The translations under genes were made by a program, and so were the position numbers. From Pinus tabuliformis (lineage: Eukaryota; Streptophyta; Pinopsida; Pinales; Pinaceae), in contig CM062816.1 in assembly GCA_031772625.1 (NCBI GenBank), positions 631,873,269 to 631,937,268 of the forward strand: a stretch of 64,000 bases of DNA. Direction: 5' to 3'. Below the pieces are notes generated by a model. It saw only the letters and a list, made by a program, of their open reading frames with translations, had not been told where the DNA came from and ran no database searches. This document shows positions 1-13,626 of the stretch, piece by piece; position 1 is the first letter of the stretch, and every line of letters begins with the position of its first letter.

Positions 1-1265
1 TGCAATACAAGTAGAGTTGTTTCAACCTCCTCAACCCTATTTATGCATTGTCTATTTTTATGCTTTATTTTGTTATATAAACCCTTCCATGTCTATTTTG
101 TTGTAGTGAAGTAATTAAAAAGTTAACAAACATGACTGGCAGATGTACCAGAAATATCTAGTGAAGCCACACTGTCAGTGGCTAATGGTCCACTTCCTTG
201 ATGACTCATCCACTCATATGCTTCGTACGATTTCAGATGTAGTGTACATTGGACAACTATGTATGAGGACAGGTTAGCCCCTTGAAGTTAAGCCAGTGAT
301 GGATATTTATGAGCTCAAGCATCAAATGAAAGAATGAAATAATTGCATTCATGGGCTTGTCATTTCAACAACTTCTATTTATATCCTATTGTCTCTTACT
401 TTAAGAGGATTTGTTTCAACCTCCTCATCACTTTTTATGTATTGTCTACTTTTATACTTCATTTTTTATATAAACCTTTTCATGTCGACAGAGAACGAGT
501 CTCTAATTTTTATAATGAAAATCTTTGGAAGCTTGCACTTCTGTACTTTCAAGTTTATTTTAGTAGAATGACTGATAAGGGTCTTGAAATTTTGTAGAGA
601 ATACTTTGGAAGATTGAAATGTTGTACTTTTGAAACCATCTTAATGAGAAATACTAGACCAAAAATATTTATTTGCTGAGCCAAGTAACATCCATCATGT
701 ACTTTTATCATTGTATTTATGTTTTGTTTATGAATTAATAGTCATTTCTCTTTATATCATCTATTATATGTATCTTTTCTAAGGTAGCTCTGCATTAACT
801 CGCTTCTGAATATGCTAAAATTTTCATCTCTAATACACAAAAAGGAAATTTGTTAATGTTATCTGATTGCAATACAAGTAGAGTTGTTTCAACCTCCTCA
901 ACCCTATTTATGCATTGTCTATTTTTATGCTTTATTTTGTTATATAAACCCTTCCATGTCTACAAAGAAATGTCCCCAAATTTTATAAGGAAAGACATTG
1001 GAAGCTTGCACATTTGGACTTTTGAAACCATCTTAATGAGAAACACTGGACCATAACTATTTCATTCATGAGTAGAGTAACATACATCAGGTACTTAAAT
1101 CATTGTATTTATGTTTTTTTTTTTATGAATTTATAGTCATTCCTCTTTATATCGTTTATTATATGTATCTCTTCTAATACAATTCTTCATTGACTCACTT
1201 TTGAACATGCTAGAATTGTCATCTTTAATACATAAATAAGAAATTTGTTCATTATTTTATTGTGA
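1..1265. repeat. Direct repeat family, three copies
   Basis: Three related copies lie head to tail: a partial copy at 1-97, a full one at about 396-867 and another at about 868-1265. Shared landmarks are TTTCAACCTCCTCA near the start, TATATAAACCCTTCCATGTC, GGAAGCTTGCAC, TTTTGAAACCATCTTAATGA and TTATATGTATCT. The first partial copy and the third copy are almost identical over their first 95 bp, while the middle copy differs more and carries a small internal duplication near 535-625. The short open frames here are not conserved between copies, so I see no gene. The copies are probably a local tandem duplication of spacer sequence or of an unrecognised transposon tail. Confidence 0.75.
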
Positions 1266-3204
1266 TACGAGTTTCATCAATTATTTTGATTAACTATTTA
1301 ATGAAAATAATGATCTTAAATTATTTTCATTTCTGTAAGTGTTTGATTAATATTTATAATCAATGCACTAAGGACAATCATTTTATATCGCATAAACATA
1401 AGTAACACTAGGTAGCAGATAGATTAATATACTTGTATTTTGAGTTTATAAATCACCCCCATCTATCACTTAGTTTTTGGTTAAGAACATTCTATCCATT
1501 CTATCAAATTTTTATTGGGAAAAGCGTCCCATTATATCCAATTGAAGCCACTATTCCAAATGAAAAGGGGATGGTATTCAATTCCTCAACCGCGTTCTTA
1601 TCCCCCATGTTGTGGCAATGAATTCTGAGTCCTCAACATGACCATACTAGCATCGAACATGGAATCATCATGAACTTTCTGGATGGAGATTCAATTTCGA
1701 ATATGCATTTAGATGTCATGTATAATTATAATGAGACTATGATGGTTTTCTTTAAGGCTTGGGAGGATGATATTTGGATGTTGAATGGGAATCCAGATTC
1801 TGAAAATAATTGTCACTAACTACCACAGAAACTATAATTTAGTATGAGTGGAGCTGAGTTTCATGAATTTTGAAACAATTGCAAATAGATCTAGTGTGTG
1901 AGCACCACTATAGATGAAGGCTTGTAATGTATCATTTTGTATGAAAACAAACCTCACAACTGGGAATGTAGCATTATTTCCGAGATATTTTGGTAGCACT
2001 GTCGTGAGTGTGAATTTGCAGTGACATTATTTTTTAAATATATTTATGTTGTAAGGTGTTCCCTTTGATAAATTTCCTCCTATCCACCTATCATCATTAT
2101 GCTTCATTGGATTATAGGTTAGATGATTTGATAATTTTCATTCATTCGATCATCATAGATGAAGGTAGCTAGAAATAAGGGGTTATTAAACCCTAATCCC
2201 CTTACATTTGGTTAAATTTTTTCTCATTCGTTTACATGTATGCAGAGAAAGCATGGATCATTTTCCATGGTTCATGTTTCATATTATGTTCAAGCTTAAC
2301 AAAACCCCTCGTTACGAGTCTGTCCTCTTTACCATTGGGTGTTGGATTCAAACCCTTTCCCCTTGAGTGTTGATCCTAAGAAGACTATGGACTAGAACCC
2401 GAGCCCCTACTACACATAATTTTGTCATTGAAAACCTCATTAAATAGTTTAACTTTCTTCTTGTCCTATGGGTTCAAAATCCATTTCCTCTACCAATCTC
2501 TTTCCCATCACCAGGGTTCTATCTGGTTGTTTGAGGTTGGTTTCAGACTATTTGAGGTAAGTTTACAACTTCCTTTTTCATTTCATCCTATTCTTAACAT
2601 TGCTTGCTCAACATGGTTGACCATTCTTACATAGATTTTCAGCTTGAAGTTCATATTTTTGACGCAAAACCCCAAAATCTCTTCGAGGACTCAAGCCTAA
2701 AATGACCATGGTATTCTCAACAAAAAATGATAGATTCACTCTAAATCGATTCAAACAATCTTACTAACATCAAAAAATCCAACAATATGTTGTGATGTGT
2801 TTATCTTAGACTACAACTTAATAAATTTATATAAAAAATTATATATTGTTAATAAATTAACACAGTTTTTCTCTTTGGTATAATGCAACACACACTATTA
2901 TTTGGCTGTATAGATTAAGATAAATCTCGCTCAATATTGACTGGGACTATCTCGTATATCTTTCTATTGTAGATTAGGTTATAGTTTTTTTCACAATCTA
3001 GAAAGATACTAGAAGCGAGTCATGGGTGCACATGGTACTTAATGCAAGGTTGTCCATGAACCATTTGAGGGCATCATAGTGCTGCACCTATATAGAAAAA
3101 TGAAAATAAACCGGAAAAAAAACTAAACATATTCATTAAAAGGGTGTTTGAGACAGAAAAGTAGGATGCATGTCCCCATTAGAAGGTGGACATATAACCA
3201 TATC
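1266..3204. other. Gene-free spacer
   Basis: No supported gene. AT-rich sequence with short unrelated open frames, scattered poly-A/T runs and no recognisable protein motif. An open stretch around 1550-1830 reads fairly well on the + strand but matches no family I recognise. Confidence 0.5.
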
Positions 3205-3221
3205 TGGTGCAAAAAAAAAAC

Positions 3222-3563
3222 TTAATTTCTAGAATACGCACTAATTCCAATAGTTCTGAAATACATGTTTATGGTTGCTCCTAGATTAATCAGTGTGTTT
3301 GTGATTTCAATTCCACTGATGTGAATTTTTACAATGGGGTTTCCTAGATCTTTAAATTTTTGAGATGTCATTTTCCCCATCATGATGTCTGCAATTTTTC
3401 CAACTAATTTAATTATTTTTATGTCCTTTCTTTTTCTTGCTAATCTTTGAGTACTTAATTTCTTGATTGTTTTCGCAAGGATTTGTATTTCTTTTATGGA
3501 TTGTAATAAAGGAATTTTGATGTAAACATTTCTTAATTCATCCAACATATCATAATAAGGCAA
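3222..3563 (-). pseudogene. Retropepsin-like remnant
   Basis: An aspartic-protease-like segment downstream of gag on the same strand. The key cluster NLGATINMY stands where plant Ty3/gypsy proteases usually have D-x-GAS-x-N. The upstream text (Y-x-DMLDELRNVYIKIPLLQ, then a Lys-rich linker) is the usual gag-protease linker of plant elements. Degenerate, part of the same fossil as the gag. Confidence 0.65.
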
Positions 3564-4120
3564 TGTAATTTGTTTTTCTACTCCATCGATTTCAATCGTT
3601 CAGGGAAAGGTGCCCTAATTGATACTTAGGGTCATTCTATGATAGCAGTATTTATTAGAATATTTTTTTCTTTGATTATTTTCTTTTTGAGGGAGAGAGT
3701 TATTTCCTTCCTCAGATTAATTTTTATCTTTTTGAACATTTGGCCTCATTTCCTAAATAACAATAGGGGTTTTCTTTGTAACACTCTTTATGACCTTAAT
3801 TGAACATTATTTAGATCTAGTCGAGTTATTATATAGGTTTGAGGATTTTTCCCTTCCATGTTGTACACATGTTGTTGTGGTATTTTATTATTAGGGTTTG
3901 GAAGTGGTTCAGCTTGTAGCTGATCTGGTTTTTGTTGAAATGATAGGGAGAGATGTGGGTTTTGATTTTGAACTTAGATTTGAGGTAGTTGATTAGCTTT
4001 GGGAATCTGATTAGGTTAGGGTAGAAATTGTGGTGGAAGATAGGATGGTGAATATTGTTGATATTGATCATAATCCCCATAAGGACTTTGCCATCCTTGA
4101 TTCAAAGATTATGATTGTGG

Positions 4121-5300
4121 CTACGCCCAAGGCTTCCAAGAAGGATTCCAATAATTTTGTGAAGGCTGAGCAAATTTTTGTGGTCTAAAGCCTTGTGGTT
4201 GATTTGGTTGAGAGTTTTTCCATGGTCTCTTGGTCGTAAAGTAGAGAGTGTCTACTTGTTCTAGTATTCCTTCCTCAATAAAAACAGCCTTGAGACCTGG
4301 TAAAGAAGGAAATTCCTTAGTATCATGCTTATTTGCACATATGACACAAGGTTTTATAGCCTTTGAGTCTAAGGGACACTCTCTTAATGTGTGTTTCTTT
4401 CGACCTCTAGGACGACAGATAGATAATGTAACATTTTCATATTTTTGCTTATTCCGTATTTTAGGGGTGTCTATTTGTTCACTTAGACTCCATAAAATAT
4501 TTCTCTTAAAGGTATCAAGAAAACTTCTTAATTCTGCCCTATTGACTGTCCCAGCGACAAATTTAATAATTCTTGATAAGAGAGGGTCTCTATGACTCTT
4601 TCCAACTCCTGCTTTAACCCTTGAGATATGTACACATAAATTGCAAATATCTGCAAATGGTAATTGAGAAATACATCCTTTACCAGTTAAGTTAAGGAGA
4701 TCAATCCATTCATCTTTAGTAGCTTTAGGCACGGGGGCTTTTAGAGTTTCTGCATCCAAATTGTACATTTTTTCTCTTTTAAGATTGTAGACAAATCTCT
4801 CTACTAAGTCTTGAAGATTTTCATCTTTGTTTTGTGTCATTTTGAAGACTTTATCTTTAAGGTTACTAGGCATAAAATAATCTCTATATTTTCTTAGAAA
4901 ATCCTCTTTCATTTGTTCCCATGTTCTTATAGAATGCGCCCCTAGACTCATGAACCATTTTAATGCTGCATCCTTTAAGGTAAGAGGGAACAGTTTTATC
5001 TTTTTAGCATCATGCAGATAGTCATATTATCTGCATAATACTTCAAATTCGAAGAGAAATGTATCTCAGTCTTCATTTATTTTTCCATGGAAATTAGGAA
5101 GAATCGAGGGTGATATATTCTTTATTGTGAGAGTTGTATCTTCATCGAGAATAGGAAATCCAAAAAAATCTTGGTTTCCTTTACCTCTACCCCCTCCTCT
5201 ATTCCTATCTCCACCTCCTCCTCTACCTCTACCTCCTCCAATCCTATTTTCCTCACCATTGACATTGTGTACCTCTCCTTCCCCTTCCTTAGCCATGACA
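4121..5300 (-). pseudogene. Ty3/gypsy gag remnant
   Basis: Gag forms the virus-like particle of the retrotransposon. The C-terminal 276 residues are open (4121-4951) and read as a Ty3/gypsy gag: a W-x(2)-M-x(2)-F-x(3)-Y core (EQMKEDFLRKYRDYFMPS), the LQDLVERF motif, then two knuckle regions (KKHTLRECP and CVICANKHDTKEFPSLPG) and a Gln/Pro/Trp-rich tail. The N-terminal part at 5066-5296 has a long Gly/Arg run and the ILPNFHG motif that often starts the gag core. Broken; assignment to Ty3/gypsy is firm, lineage is not. Confidence 0.82.
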
Positions 5301-5640
5301 TATTCTTCAGAATCAATATAGGGTTCTTCTAATTATTCTCGTTCTTCTATCAATGGTTGTTCAAAATAAGTTTCTTGTTACTCTTCTTCACTAAGAACTT
5401 TTAATTCTTCTCCCAAAATTTGTTCACTAGTGCAGGATAGAAAAACTACTCCGATAGTTGGGGATATAGGATTTTCTTCAATTACAGCTTGAGTACATGA
5501 AGAAAGTGAAGTTCTGTATTGGATTTCTAATCTTGAGACTTCAAGAAGTATTTGTCGAACTTTAAATGGAATCTCGTTTTAAGTAGGTGGTATGGAATTT
5601 TGAAATCAAGGTGAAGTGAGTGGATTTGTGGGAAATAAAC

Positions 5641-7264
5641 TTATTCCTCATCATAAAAATATACCTCTAGAGTCTCTATACCTATGCATATCATGTTAAT
5701 GATCTTTTTAACATCTATTTGTACCTCCCTGGCAATAATGCCGAAATGTTTAGCCAATTTAATGTGCTTAAATTGTCAACATAAATTATCGACCAGGGAA
5801 ATTATACTGATGGAGCACAAGTGCAGTACATGTGATAGAAGTTAATTGATGTCATTAAGATATTTATGTTCTTGTTAAAGTATAAGTTTAGAGTTAATAT
5901 GAAGATGGTATTACTGATTATATTAATTAATTGTGGCCTAAAGTTGTTAGCTACTTATCTTAGAAATTAGTTTCTATTGAATCAGTTTATGGACGGTTTA
6001 AGTGTGATTCTAAGATTTACTCTTGTTATATTGTTTTGGATTTTATCTCTGAATTTTATGTTGCAGCCAAGCCTCAATTACTATGTGCTAAAGAGATATA
6101 TTCTATCAGGTTGTCAATGAATGATGTTTCAATTTTGTTGTCAAGGGAATTATTGTGACTCTTTTACTCATTCAACTTCATCCAAACAAGCCATAAATCT
6201 AATAAACTAAAAAGGAACTATTATATGAAAATGAAATAGTTGACTACACTAGGTAGAAAGCAAGGAAAATGATTAAAATGTACCAGATAAAAAGCAAATG
6301 AAATAATAGAATTAAGCTAGGTATAAAGCAAAGGAAATTTCTGATGTAGAGAACGATTCAATTATGAATTCCATCATACTCCATTTCAAACACAGAACAG
6401 AGCATCTACGATAAAGAAATTAACGAAATCTATGTGCAATTGGTTAAAGACCTGTACTGGTCATAGGGACCCTCCACAAAACAGTTGAAAACCTTCAATC
6501 GACATAGTATGGAAAACATAAAACAATTCTATTACTTGCAAACAAATGTAATAAGATGTTCTTAAAGTTTATATGTATCAGTGCGCACCCAAAACACAGA
6601 GCGTCCATGGCTTTTATAATACTTCTATGTATAAAAATACAACAGATTCAAGCCTATATATATTTTCTCCGATCCTACTAAATCAAACTATATCGCTAAA
6701 TAATCGATTTGCTATTTGGAAAATAAAATCGATAAGTTTTCGAGGAAACTCGGTCTGTGTCCCGACGATAATCTTGCAGTTGACTTTGAGGTTGATCGTG
6801 TTGTCATGCGATGTTCTTCAAGGATTAGCTCAAGAGAATATGAAAGAATCCATGAGTGAATCATTCCTCATCCATCCATATCTTCATTGGCTTAGGTGGA
6901 GCATCTGAACCCTGTTAACAAAGGAGATAGCTACGAAAATATGGATTGGCTACATAAATCTGGATTAGCTGTAGAAACGAGCCAATTCCGTAGCCAAATG
7001 CATACTTTAACAAAACAATAATGTATATAGACAAATATTAAGAAGAAGACATTTAAATGCTTACATTTAACAAAACCTTGTGTCTATTGCATTATTTAGG
7101 TGACAGGTATAGGGAAAAAGGAAGAAGTATATGGAGAAAGGGTATGAAGGTAAGACAGTCGTTGGACTCTACAACAAGTTGGGATCAAGGACAACTGATG
7201 TTATTCATCTATTAGAATACATTTACAACATGTCATATTTGTTTACTGAGGGAGGCTTACCCAT
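5641..7264. other. Spacer, no gene supported
   Basis: No supported gene. On the minus strand, 6860-6920 has a plausible splice acceptor (CTCCTTTGTTAACAG) followed by a short open end reading SDAPPKPMKIWMDEE and a stop. This could be the last coding exon of a host gene, but nothing else supports it. At 6943-7000, TTGGCTAC and GTAGCCAA form a small inverted repeat with a loop of about 42 bases. Confidence 0.35.
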
Positions 7265-9429
7265 ACTCAACTCATAAGCTAACATAACATTTATAATTAT
7301 CAAAAGACGCATCCACAGATGCAATTGGACCCATGACTGGATGATTGTGTATATGATTCTGACCATGATACATTGTGATCTTTGGTTAACTCCTGAAATT
7401 TTACCCTAGATTGATGAAAATAGATTTTGGGTCTTCTATCTCGTTCACACAACCAACCAACATACGAGTCTAATCATGTGAATCAATGAGCTGGATTCAA
7501 ACATTGTAGACACCATCTAATTACCAACGAATGATGTAAGTCATTAAAAAATGTGAGAGAAACCATTGATGATGTTAATGGCTCTCAAGGTATTATAGTA
7601 AAATCTATATTGTGTGAATAAAGGAGTTGATGTTGAACACCACACAAATATTTCAGCCGAAGGCCATTGATGTAAACATGTTTCTGAGAGTAAGGAATCT
7701 TACCATTGATGTATGGAAGTACCAAGGTACCAAAGGTGTGTTTCTAAGTCAACTTCCTAGATGATGTTCTGATGTTAACATGAAGTGACCCATCACAAGA
7801 TGGCTTTGATGTATCCCCGATCAATGACAAAAAACGAGTACTGTGATTTAGATAGAATGATTGTAATGATGTTGACATAGAGTCGTGAAAGGTCGACATG
7901 AACTGAAGGCTTAAGAGTATTCTAGCATAGATCAATTGAATGACTTCTCTTGAACACACCAACGACACTAAATTGATTTGGAAGAATTGACCCAAAGTTG
8001 AAATAGAGGCTCTGACACAATATGATAACCAAGAGACAAGTTGATTACCTAACCCAACATCGACAAAGATGAAATAGAAGAGTGTCGTGTTCACGAGTGA
8101 CTCACTGTAATTAGAAAAATGGAATCCCTTGTTTTCCCAGTTTCCCCAATTATACTCCTTAGTATCTCTTAATTTTTTAACAAGTTTGAAGAGGATAACA
8201 TATGCTTGATCTCTAAGTTCATCCTTCAGATGAATCCCTCTGAGTATATTTAACGAACCATGAGAAGGACTGGTTTGGATTCATCATGATAGATGAGTCA
8301 TTAATTATTTTATGTTTTAATGAGTCCAGGGAAGGTCAAACTCAACATATTTTTCATCTTTAGATAGTTTTAAAAAGAGGCAAAAAAGAAAACTCCAAAT
8401 TACCCTTTTCATAGGTAGTCCCTTATGTCCGAAAATGTGTAAAACAATACCGGAGCGAACCCCTTAGCCATGTTTGACTAAGGTATTGTTTTTTCATAGT
8501 TGGTCTATCTCTATCCAAAAAATGGTTAAACTTTTATTGAGTATATGTCTTTTCATTTACTTTAACAAGTTCGAAAAGAGAAGTGCTCGACAATATTTTC
8601 ATATTTTAGGAGTTTTAAAAGAGCTAAAAAAGCACTCTTCTTAGAGGAATGAGTGCTATAAAGAATAGAGATTGGTTTCTCTCATGAGGTAACTGCTCAA
8701 AACACACATAGCTCAAGAATCTCGCTGATAAGACTACTCATCACAGTCATTCCTCGCAAAAGGGTAAAAAATAATTGAAAGTGTACGATTGACCAAGCCG
8801 ATTGTTATAACGGAATGAGAAAACCCAGGCTCATATCGCAAAAAATAGGCTGATAAAAATGGCAATCACGAGGGGTAAAATGGGAATGGTTTCATTTTTA
8901 CAGAAGCTTTAAACATGGGAAACTATGCTTGAAATTGGTTTCATTTTTCTACAAGCTTGAAACAGAGGAAAAACTATTCTTCAAATAAGTACATTTCCCC
9001 CAAACTTCATTTGATGCACCCAAGTAGAATGTTGGGTACTAACAGGTGGATTAAATGAAGGTTCATTTATGAGATAGAGTGAAAAAATCAACTAGGAATT
9101 TATGAGACATAATTAAATACTCAAGTTGGAAAAGGGAATTGTTTCAATTTTAATGAGTGTGGCACAAGAAAATAATTATGCTGAGGATAACTTTTTTCTT
9201 TTTAAGCTTTGAGAAAAGGTAAGTAACTTTTCTCTGATCTTGATCACGACCGCCAAGAGTCGATGACTTCTAAGAGGTTTTCATCAGATGGAAAAAAAAT
9301 TATGGAAGGTATTCCCTAGTAAGTGTTTGACCATATGACCTACACAACCTAGGTCAAAATAAGTTGAGAAAACAATGCAAGGCTCATCTTTAGTAGTAGG
9401 TACGTGAATGGTATAGGTTCCCACATAAT

Positions 9430-10985
9430 TAACCTATGGTGCATGAGATACAACTTGCATATAAAGACCATTTAGGGAAATTGGTTGGTGGGGAGACAAA
9501 TGAGGACAAATTAATGAAAATTGGTTAACGGTCACAATTCTTCCTTCATGTGGGAAACACATCACATGAAAGAGTGAAGAGATAAGAGCTCCCATGAAAT
9601 ATACATAGTCATTCCAAAGGAGTAAATTAAAAGCCAAAAGCCCTTAGACTACCATCACACCGATATAGACAATCTTTCCTCCCAAAGTAATAGGAAAGTT
9701 AGGAAGGATCCCTAATGGATGACTAGTTCCTTTGTTAAAAGCCAATAGATTTTGGGTAACGGGCACAAGCTATGGAGAACCTAAGTCTTACTAAGTAGTT
9801 GAGTACATAATACCAACACATGTGCATTCATCTATGATTGTGCTATGCACGACCACATTATAAGCATGCACTATGATCTGAAAGGAAACGTAAGGTGGAA
9901 GGAGATATACTACCAGTTGACCCCAATCAAACTAAGTGACTATAATACTTGGAGGGGGGACTGTAGGAATGGGATAATTTCCCTATTTTGCAATGAGAAT
10001 GGGAGAACTATCCCCCATTTCATTGGAACTTGAAGAAACGAGAAGAACTATAGTGGTATGAAGTTCACTCTCTACGGGAAAGGTATGATCAATTGAAGGT
10101 GGAATCGATTCAACATTTTTCTAAACCAATGGTTGGTCAGAAACAGACTTAGGGGATTCACGTTCAGAGGGAGTGTATTTTATTAGATTCTGATTCTGAT
10201 CAATCACTTCATCAACTAGTGGGGGTCTTGGAGAAAACTTCTAGCAACCAACTGGAAGTTGTGGCTGAGAAACTATAGGCTTTTCCAACACTTTCAAGGC
10301 TTTATCCATATAAGGAAAAAGGTGAATAGGATGATTCCATTCACATTAATTACAAGGAAATTTGACTTTACCCTTTTTCCCATGGACCTTATATCACTAG
10401 TTGAGGGTTTATCACCAACATGATCTCCAGAAGTTGACGACAAAGCTCGATGTGAGCCTATGGACAACACTTCTAATACTTTGGGAATAACAAGACAATC
10501 TCTAAGAAGGTGGTCACCCTTACATTAGATGCAAGGGAATTAAACTTTGTGGGGCTGACTAGAAAATTTGTCTATACTAGTTGTATCCATAGCAATGGTT
10601 CCTTGGTTGCCCCCTTTCTTATTTTTCTTCTTCTTCATAATCCTTTTGTCTTCTTCTTACCTTCCTGGTTACTAGAATCAAGACTCTCATGAGGCAAAGA
10701 GGAATAAAGGGATGAAGAAACAATTGTTGATGAAGGAAAAGGGTTAACTTTAGGATCAACATGAGGTTTATGTTGTTTAATTGGAGGAGAACTCGGTTGA
10801 GAAGTAGTTTGGACATTGAGAACCATAGGAATTGACAATAACCAAACTAGAAAACCAATGTTAAATATGGGGAGGGACAACATTACCATATAGGGGGCAC
10901 CAATATTTCCAAAAAATAAAAGGGACGAGGATTCCCATCATAGGGGTTCCCTTGATTAGTAGACTCTGGAATTATTTCCATTAGT
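9430..10985 (-). pseudogene. Knuckle-protease ORF remnant
   Basis: Minus-strand counterpart of the ORF at 33937-35690. The start region (10635-10889) has the same layout: a hydrophobic start, a Ser/Pro-rich stretch, then a Lys-rich end. The middle (about 10000-10500) has Cys/His knuckle remnants, and 9434-9637 is the protease end with LL-x-DYVY-x-MGA. No capsid-type gag domain, RT or integrase is visible. Broken in several places. Confidence 0.7.
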
Positions 10986-12571
10986 CTCAACCTAAGATCC
11001 ACTAAGGAGTTGTTCCATGGGGAGGATGTTGTTCTGTAGTTAATTAATTTATTTTGTAAATTAGAAACATAGGAAAAACAAAGCGGTAACTAGGCGTAAA
11101 GGTTTACAAAGAAACCTTAAACTACAATATACACCTTGGTGAAATAAGGACTGAACATACATGTAGGCAATCTATCTGAATGTTGTGTTTATGTATCACG
11201 GTATACAATGCAGTCATATCAATTACCTATGTTCCCATTAAATGAGAGCGTTCGCATATACTTACCAGGTGTGGAGAGCCATCTGATATACCCAAAGGTG
11301 TGTGGAGAATGATCTTATGCAGTCACGTATGTGGAACATGATTTCACCCCTCAAATACAGCATTGGAAAACAACGAGAACTCCTACATTTAACGACACTG
11401 GAACACATCTCTAGCCTATACCTCTATGTGTGTCATTAAGTTTCAAATGCTCCTTAGGTTAAATGAGATGAATTTTAAAGCTGATCTTGAATTATCTTTC
11501 AGTTTCAATGCTCAAAAATCGATGTCACCTGAACACACCTATGATGCAACTAATATGAAAAAAATAACTCTTTTCAATTTCGATGAAAGTTATCTAGTGT
11601 AGGGAAGAGGTGAAAAAAATGATGCAACAATCAAATATGCAGACAACAAGAGCTTCCTAACTAGATATTTCAATTTCCTTATTCCAATTCAATTTAAAGA
11701 ATTAAAAGGTGTCAAACCGTGCACTGTAATCTATGCATGATTCCCCTGAAAACTATGTCAATGGAATCTATCAACACTTTCCTTTCATGTTGTGAAAATG
11801 ATAATTCTAACTATGGAAATGTGATCTATGCAAGATAAGTCTTCGAAACGGAGTTCTAAAAGTGAATTTGGGTGAATATTCCAAAAAGTAAAAGAGATTA
11901 CATTCAAATTCGATTAATACTCATTGTAAAAATGAAAGAAAAAATATGCAATTTCACACTAGGGAGGTCCAATTTCATGGACAAAACCTAGATGAAAATG
12001 AATATAGATTTTTCTTTTCAACATAATTTTTGAAATGAAGAAAGTAATATGCAAATGTTCAATTAATGATTCAATTACACTTTTCAGAATGGGGACTAAA
12101 ACAAGGAATCATCTAAGCGATCAGCAATAAACAAAATCATTTGCAAGTGATCAAATGAAAAGAAAAAGTAAAAATCAAAACTAATTCTTACCAAAAGAAA
12201 ACAACAAAAATGAAAACTAAATGGAGGATTGAGACAGGCCACAAGGTACTCAAGACTTAGGGAATTTCAACTGGAAGTAGGCTCACAAAAGAGAGGCTCA
12301 AGAACGAAAGAAAAAATTATGCAAAAACAAGGACTGATGCTAGTGCACAAGAGGAACCAATGCGTTACAACACTGGTACGAAGTGAGCTTGGGTGAGGTG
12401 CAATGCTATGTCAAACACAGAAGGGGTTCATTCTACTTGGAAAATAGGAATTGCAAATAAGGCTCAATGAAATCACTTCCTAGGTTTCTTCTTGGTTGGA
12501 TGATACAATAAAGTTTAGTCAAGGAGGTAATCAAACACAAGGGAAAAGGAAACCACCAAGGTAATACTCCA

Positions 12572-12593
12572 TTCCCTAGTATGGTCGCCAATT
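12572..12593 (-). other. Primer-binding site, minus copy
   Basis: Directly inside the LTR, minus strand AATTGGCGACCATACTAGGG. It matches the equivalent site of the plus copy (AATTGGCAACCCTACTGGGG) at the same spacing from the LTR end. The tRNA was not identified with confidence. Confidence 0.65.
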
Positions 12594-13626
12594 TGTTATA
12601 GAGGATTTATGAGTTTGAACAAAAGTATATCCCGTACGTTGATGGCTAACCTAGAACAACAGAGAGATAAGGGGCACAATGATTTTCCTTAAATTAAATA
12701 AATGCTACAGTGAGGCCTACCTAGAATCCTTTGCACACTTTGCTCCTTCGTTAACTTGGATGCTCCAATACTAGCCTTGAATTTGAAAATTAGAACTTGC
12801 ACAGTGAGATAGCGCAAGCTAAGAAACTGCAGGACCTATGCAGTATCGTCTAAATAATTCATTCAATAGATAAGCACGATATTGAAATATATGAAATAAC
12901 AACATCATGTATAAGAAAATAATGATTTTTTTTCCCTAATATAAATGGAAGGAGATTACGATTATAAGTATAAGCTGATCTCGTAGAAGAGCTCCTCCAA
13001 ATTATTGACTTGTGCTTTCCTTGTCACAATATGCACCTTCAATCACCCGAATGCATGATATGATGACCACTCACTACAGGAACATAAGGGCATAATTATT
13101 CTCTAAAATACAACACTAAACCACATAGAATGTTGGGAATATATAGAGAAGTAGGGTAAGTTGGGAGTTCTTATCCAATTACCAATCTAAGGTTTTATAT
13201 CGACCTTTGATGGAGGGATAATAGCAAAGGATAAGTGGATAAAACTCCAAATTATTATAGGATATGATCTAAATGTTTTATCAAAGCTAAATAGTTAAAA
13301 CAACTTTTGGAAACTCCTATAAGGCGAAGCTTCTGGAATCCCGATCATTCTCCCTGATTTCTAGAACCAACATAGGTGCAAAGGGGAGAAACATGTTGGT
13401 GACCAACACAAGCCGTAATGGAGCAACTTGTAGGTGAACACGCCCAAGTAGCCTTATCAAGAGCGGTGGTCCTCAACATTGCTCAAATGAAGCAGTTTAG
13501 GGCTGAAATCGTGGGGGATGAAGGGGACATGCTTAGGGCTTTGTGCAAGATGGTAACAAGGGAGAATATGATGTTGATTGATCCCATTAGGATGCTTACT
13601 AATCATACATGACAAAATGGCCTATA
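12594..13626 (-). repeat. Candidate 5' LTR of the minus copy
   Basis: The inner border is well placed: TGTTATAG starts at 12594 and abuts a primer-binding site. The outer border is proposed at 13626 because GGCCTATAACA there is the inverted counterpart of the inner end, giving TG...CA ends and a length of 1033 bp, close to the 1002-1012 bp LTRs of the plus copy. Sequence similarity to those LTRs is weak by eye (for example GGTTCTAG-AAT and GATCATT-type blocks), so the outer border remains uncertain. Confidence 0.5.

Larger units (their letters stand above)
3205..5640 (-). mobile_element. Ty3/gypsy fossil, gag-protease part
   Basis: A decayed Ty3/gypsy element on the minus strand. Reading down from about 5.3 kb it holds a gag start with a Gly/Arg-rich stretch and an ILPNFHG motif, a retrotransposon gag domain, two Cys/His knuckles followed by a Pro/Gln-rich tail, and a retropepsin-like segment near 3.2-3.5 kb. 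No RT, integrase, LTR or primer-binding site was found on either side, so this is a partial copy. It carries several breaks and looks old. The double-knuckle layout resembles the gag of the nested element at 41.7-43.0 kb. Confidence 0.85.
7265..13626 (-). mobile_element. Knuckle-protease LTR element, minus copy
   Basis: This is an older copy of the family also present at 31495-47747. In minus-strand order it has a candidate 5' LTR (12594-13626), a primer-binding site, a leader of about 1.6 kb, a short ORF with a Pro/Ser-rich start, knuckles and protease (about 9430-10985), and a long non-coding tail down to about 7265. Leader, ORF and tail all align by eye with the plus copy, for example 'TTTGGGTATAT', 'GATTGCCTACA', the protease block and 'GAAGTTGACTTAGAAACAC'. 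RT and integrase are absent, as in the other copy. A 3' LTR could not be recognised below 7265. The copy carries many breaks. Confidence 0.8.

Noticed and set aside
130-330. A + strand reading with WQMYQKYLVKPH and MLRTISDVVY that faintly recalls a membrane-protein gene (Rer1-like)
   Set aside because: Only a few scattered residues fit, stops interrupt it, and there is no supporting exon.
4248-4595. 115-codon + strand frame
   Set aside because: Antisense shadow of the minus-strand gag.
5127-5321. A Pro-rich + strand frame opposite the gag start
   Set aside because: It is the antisense reading of the Gly/Arg-rich gag stretch.
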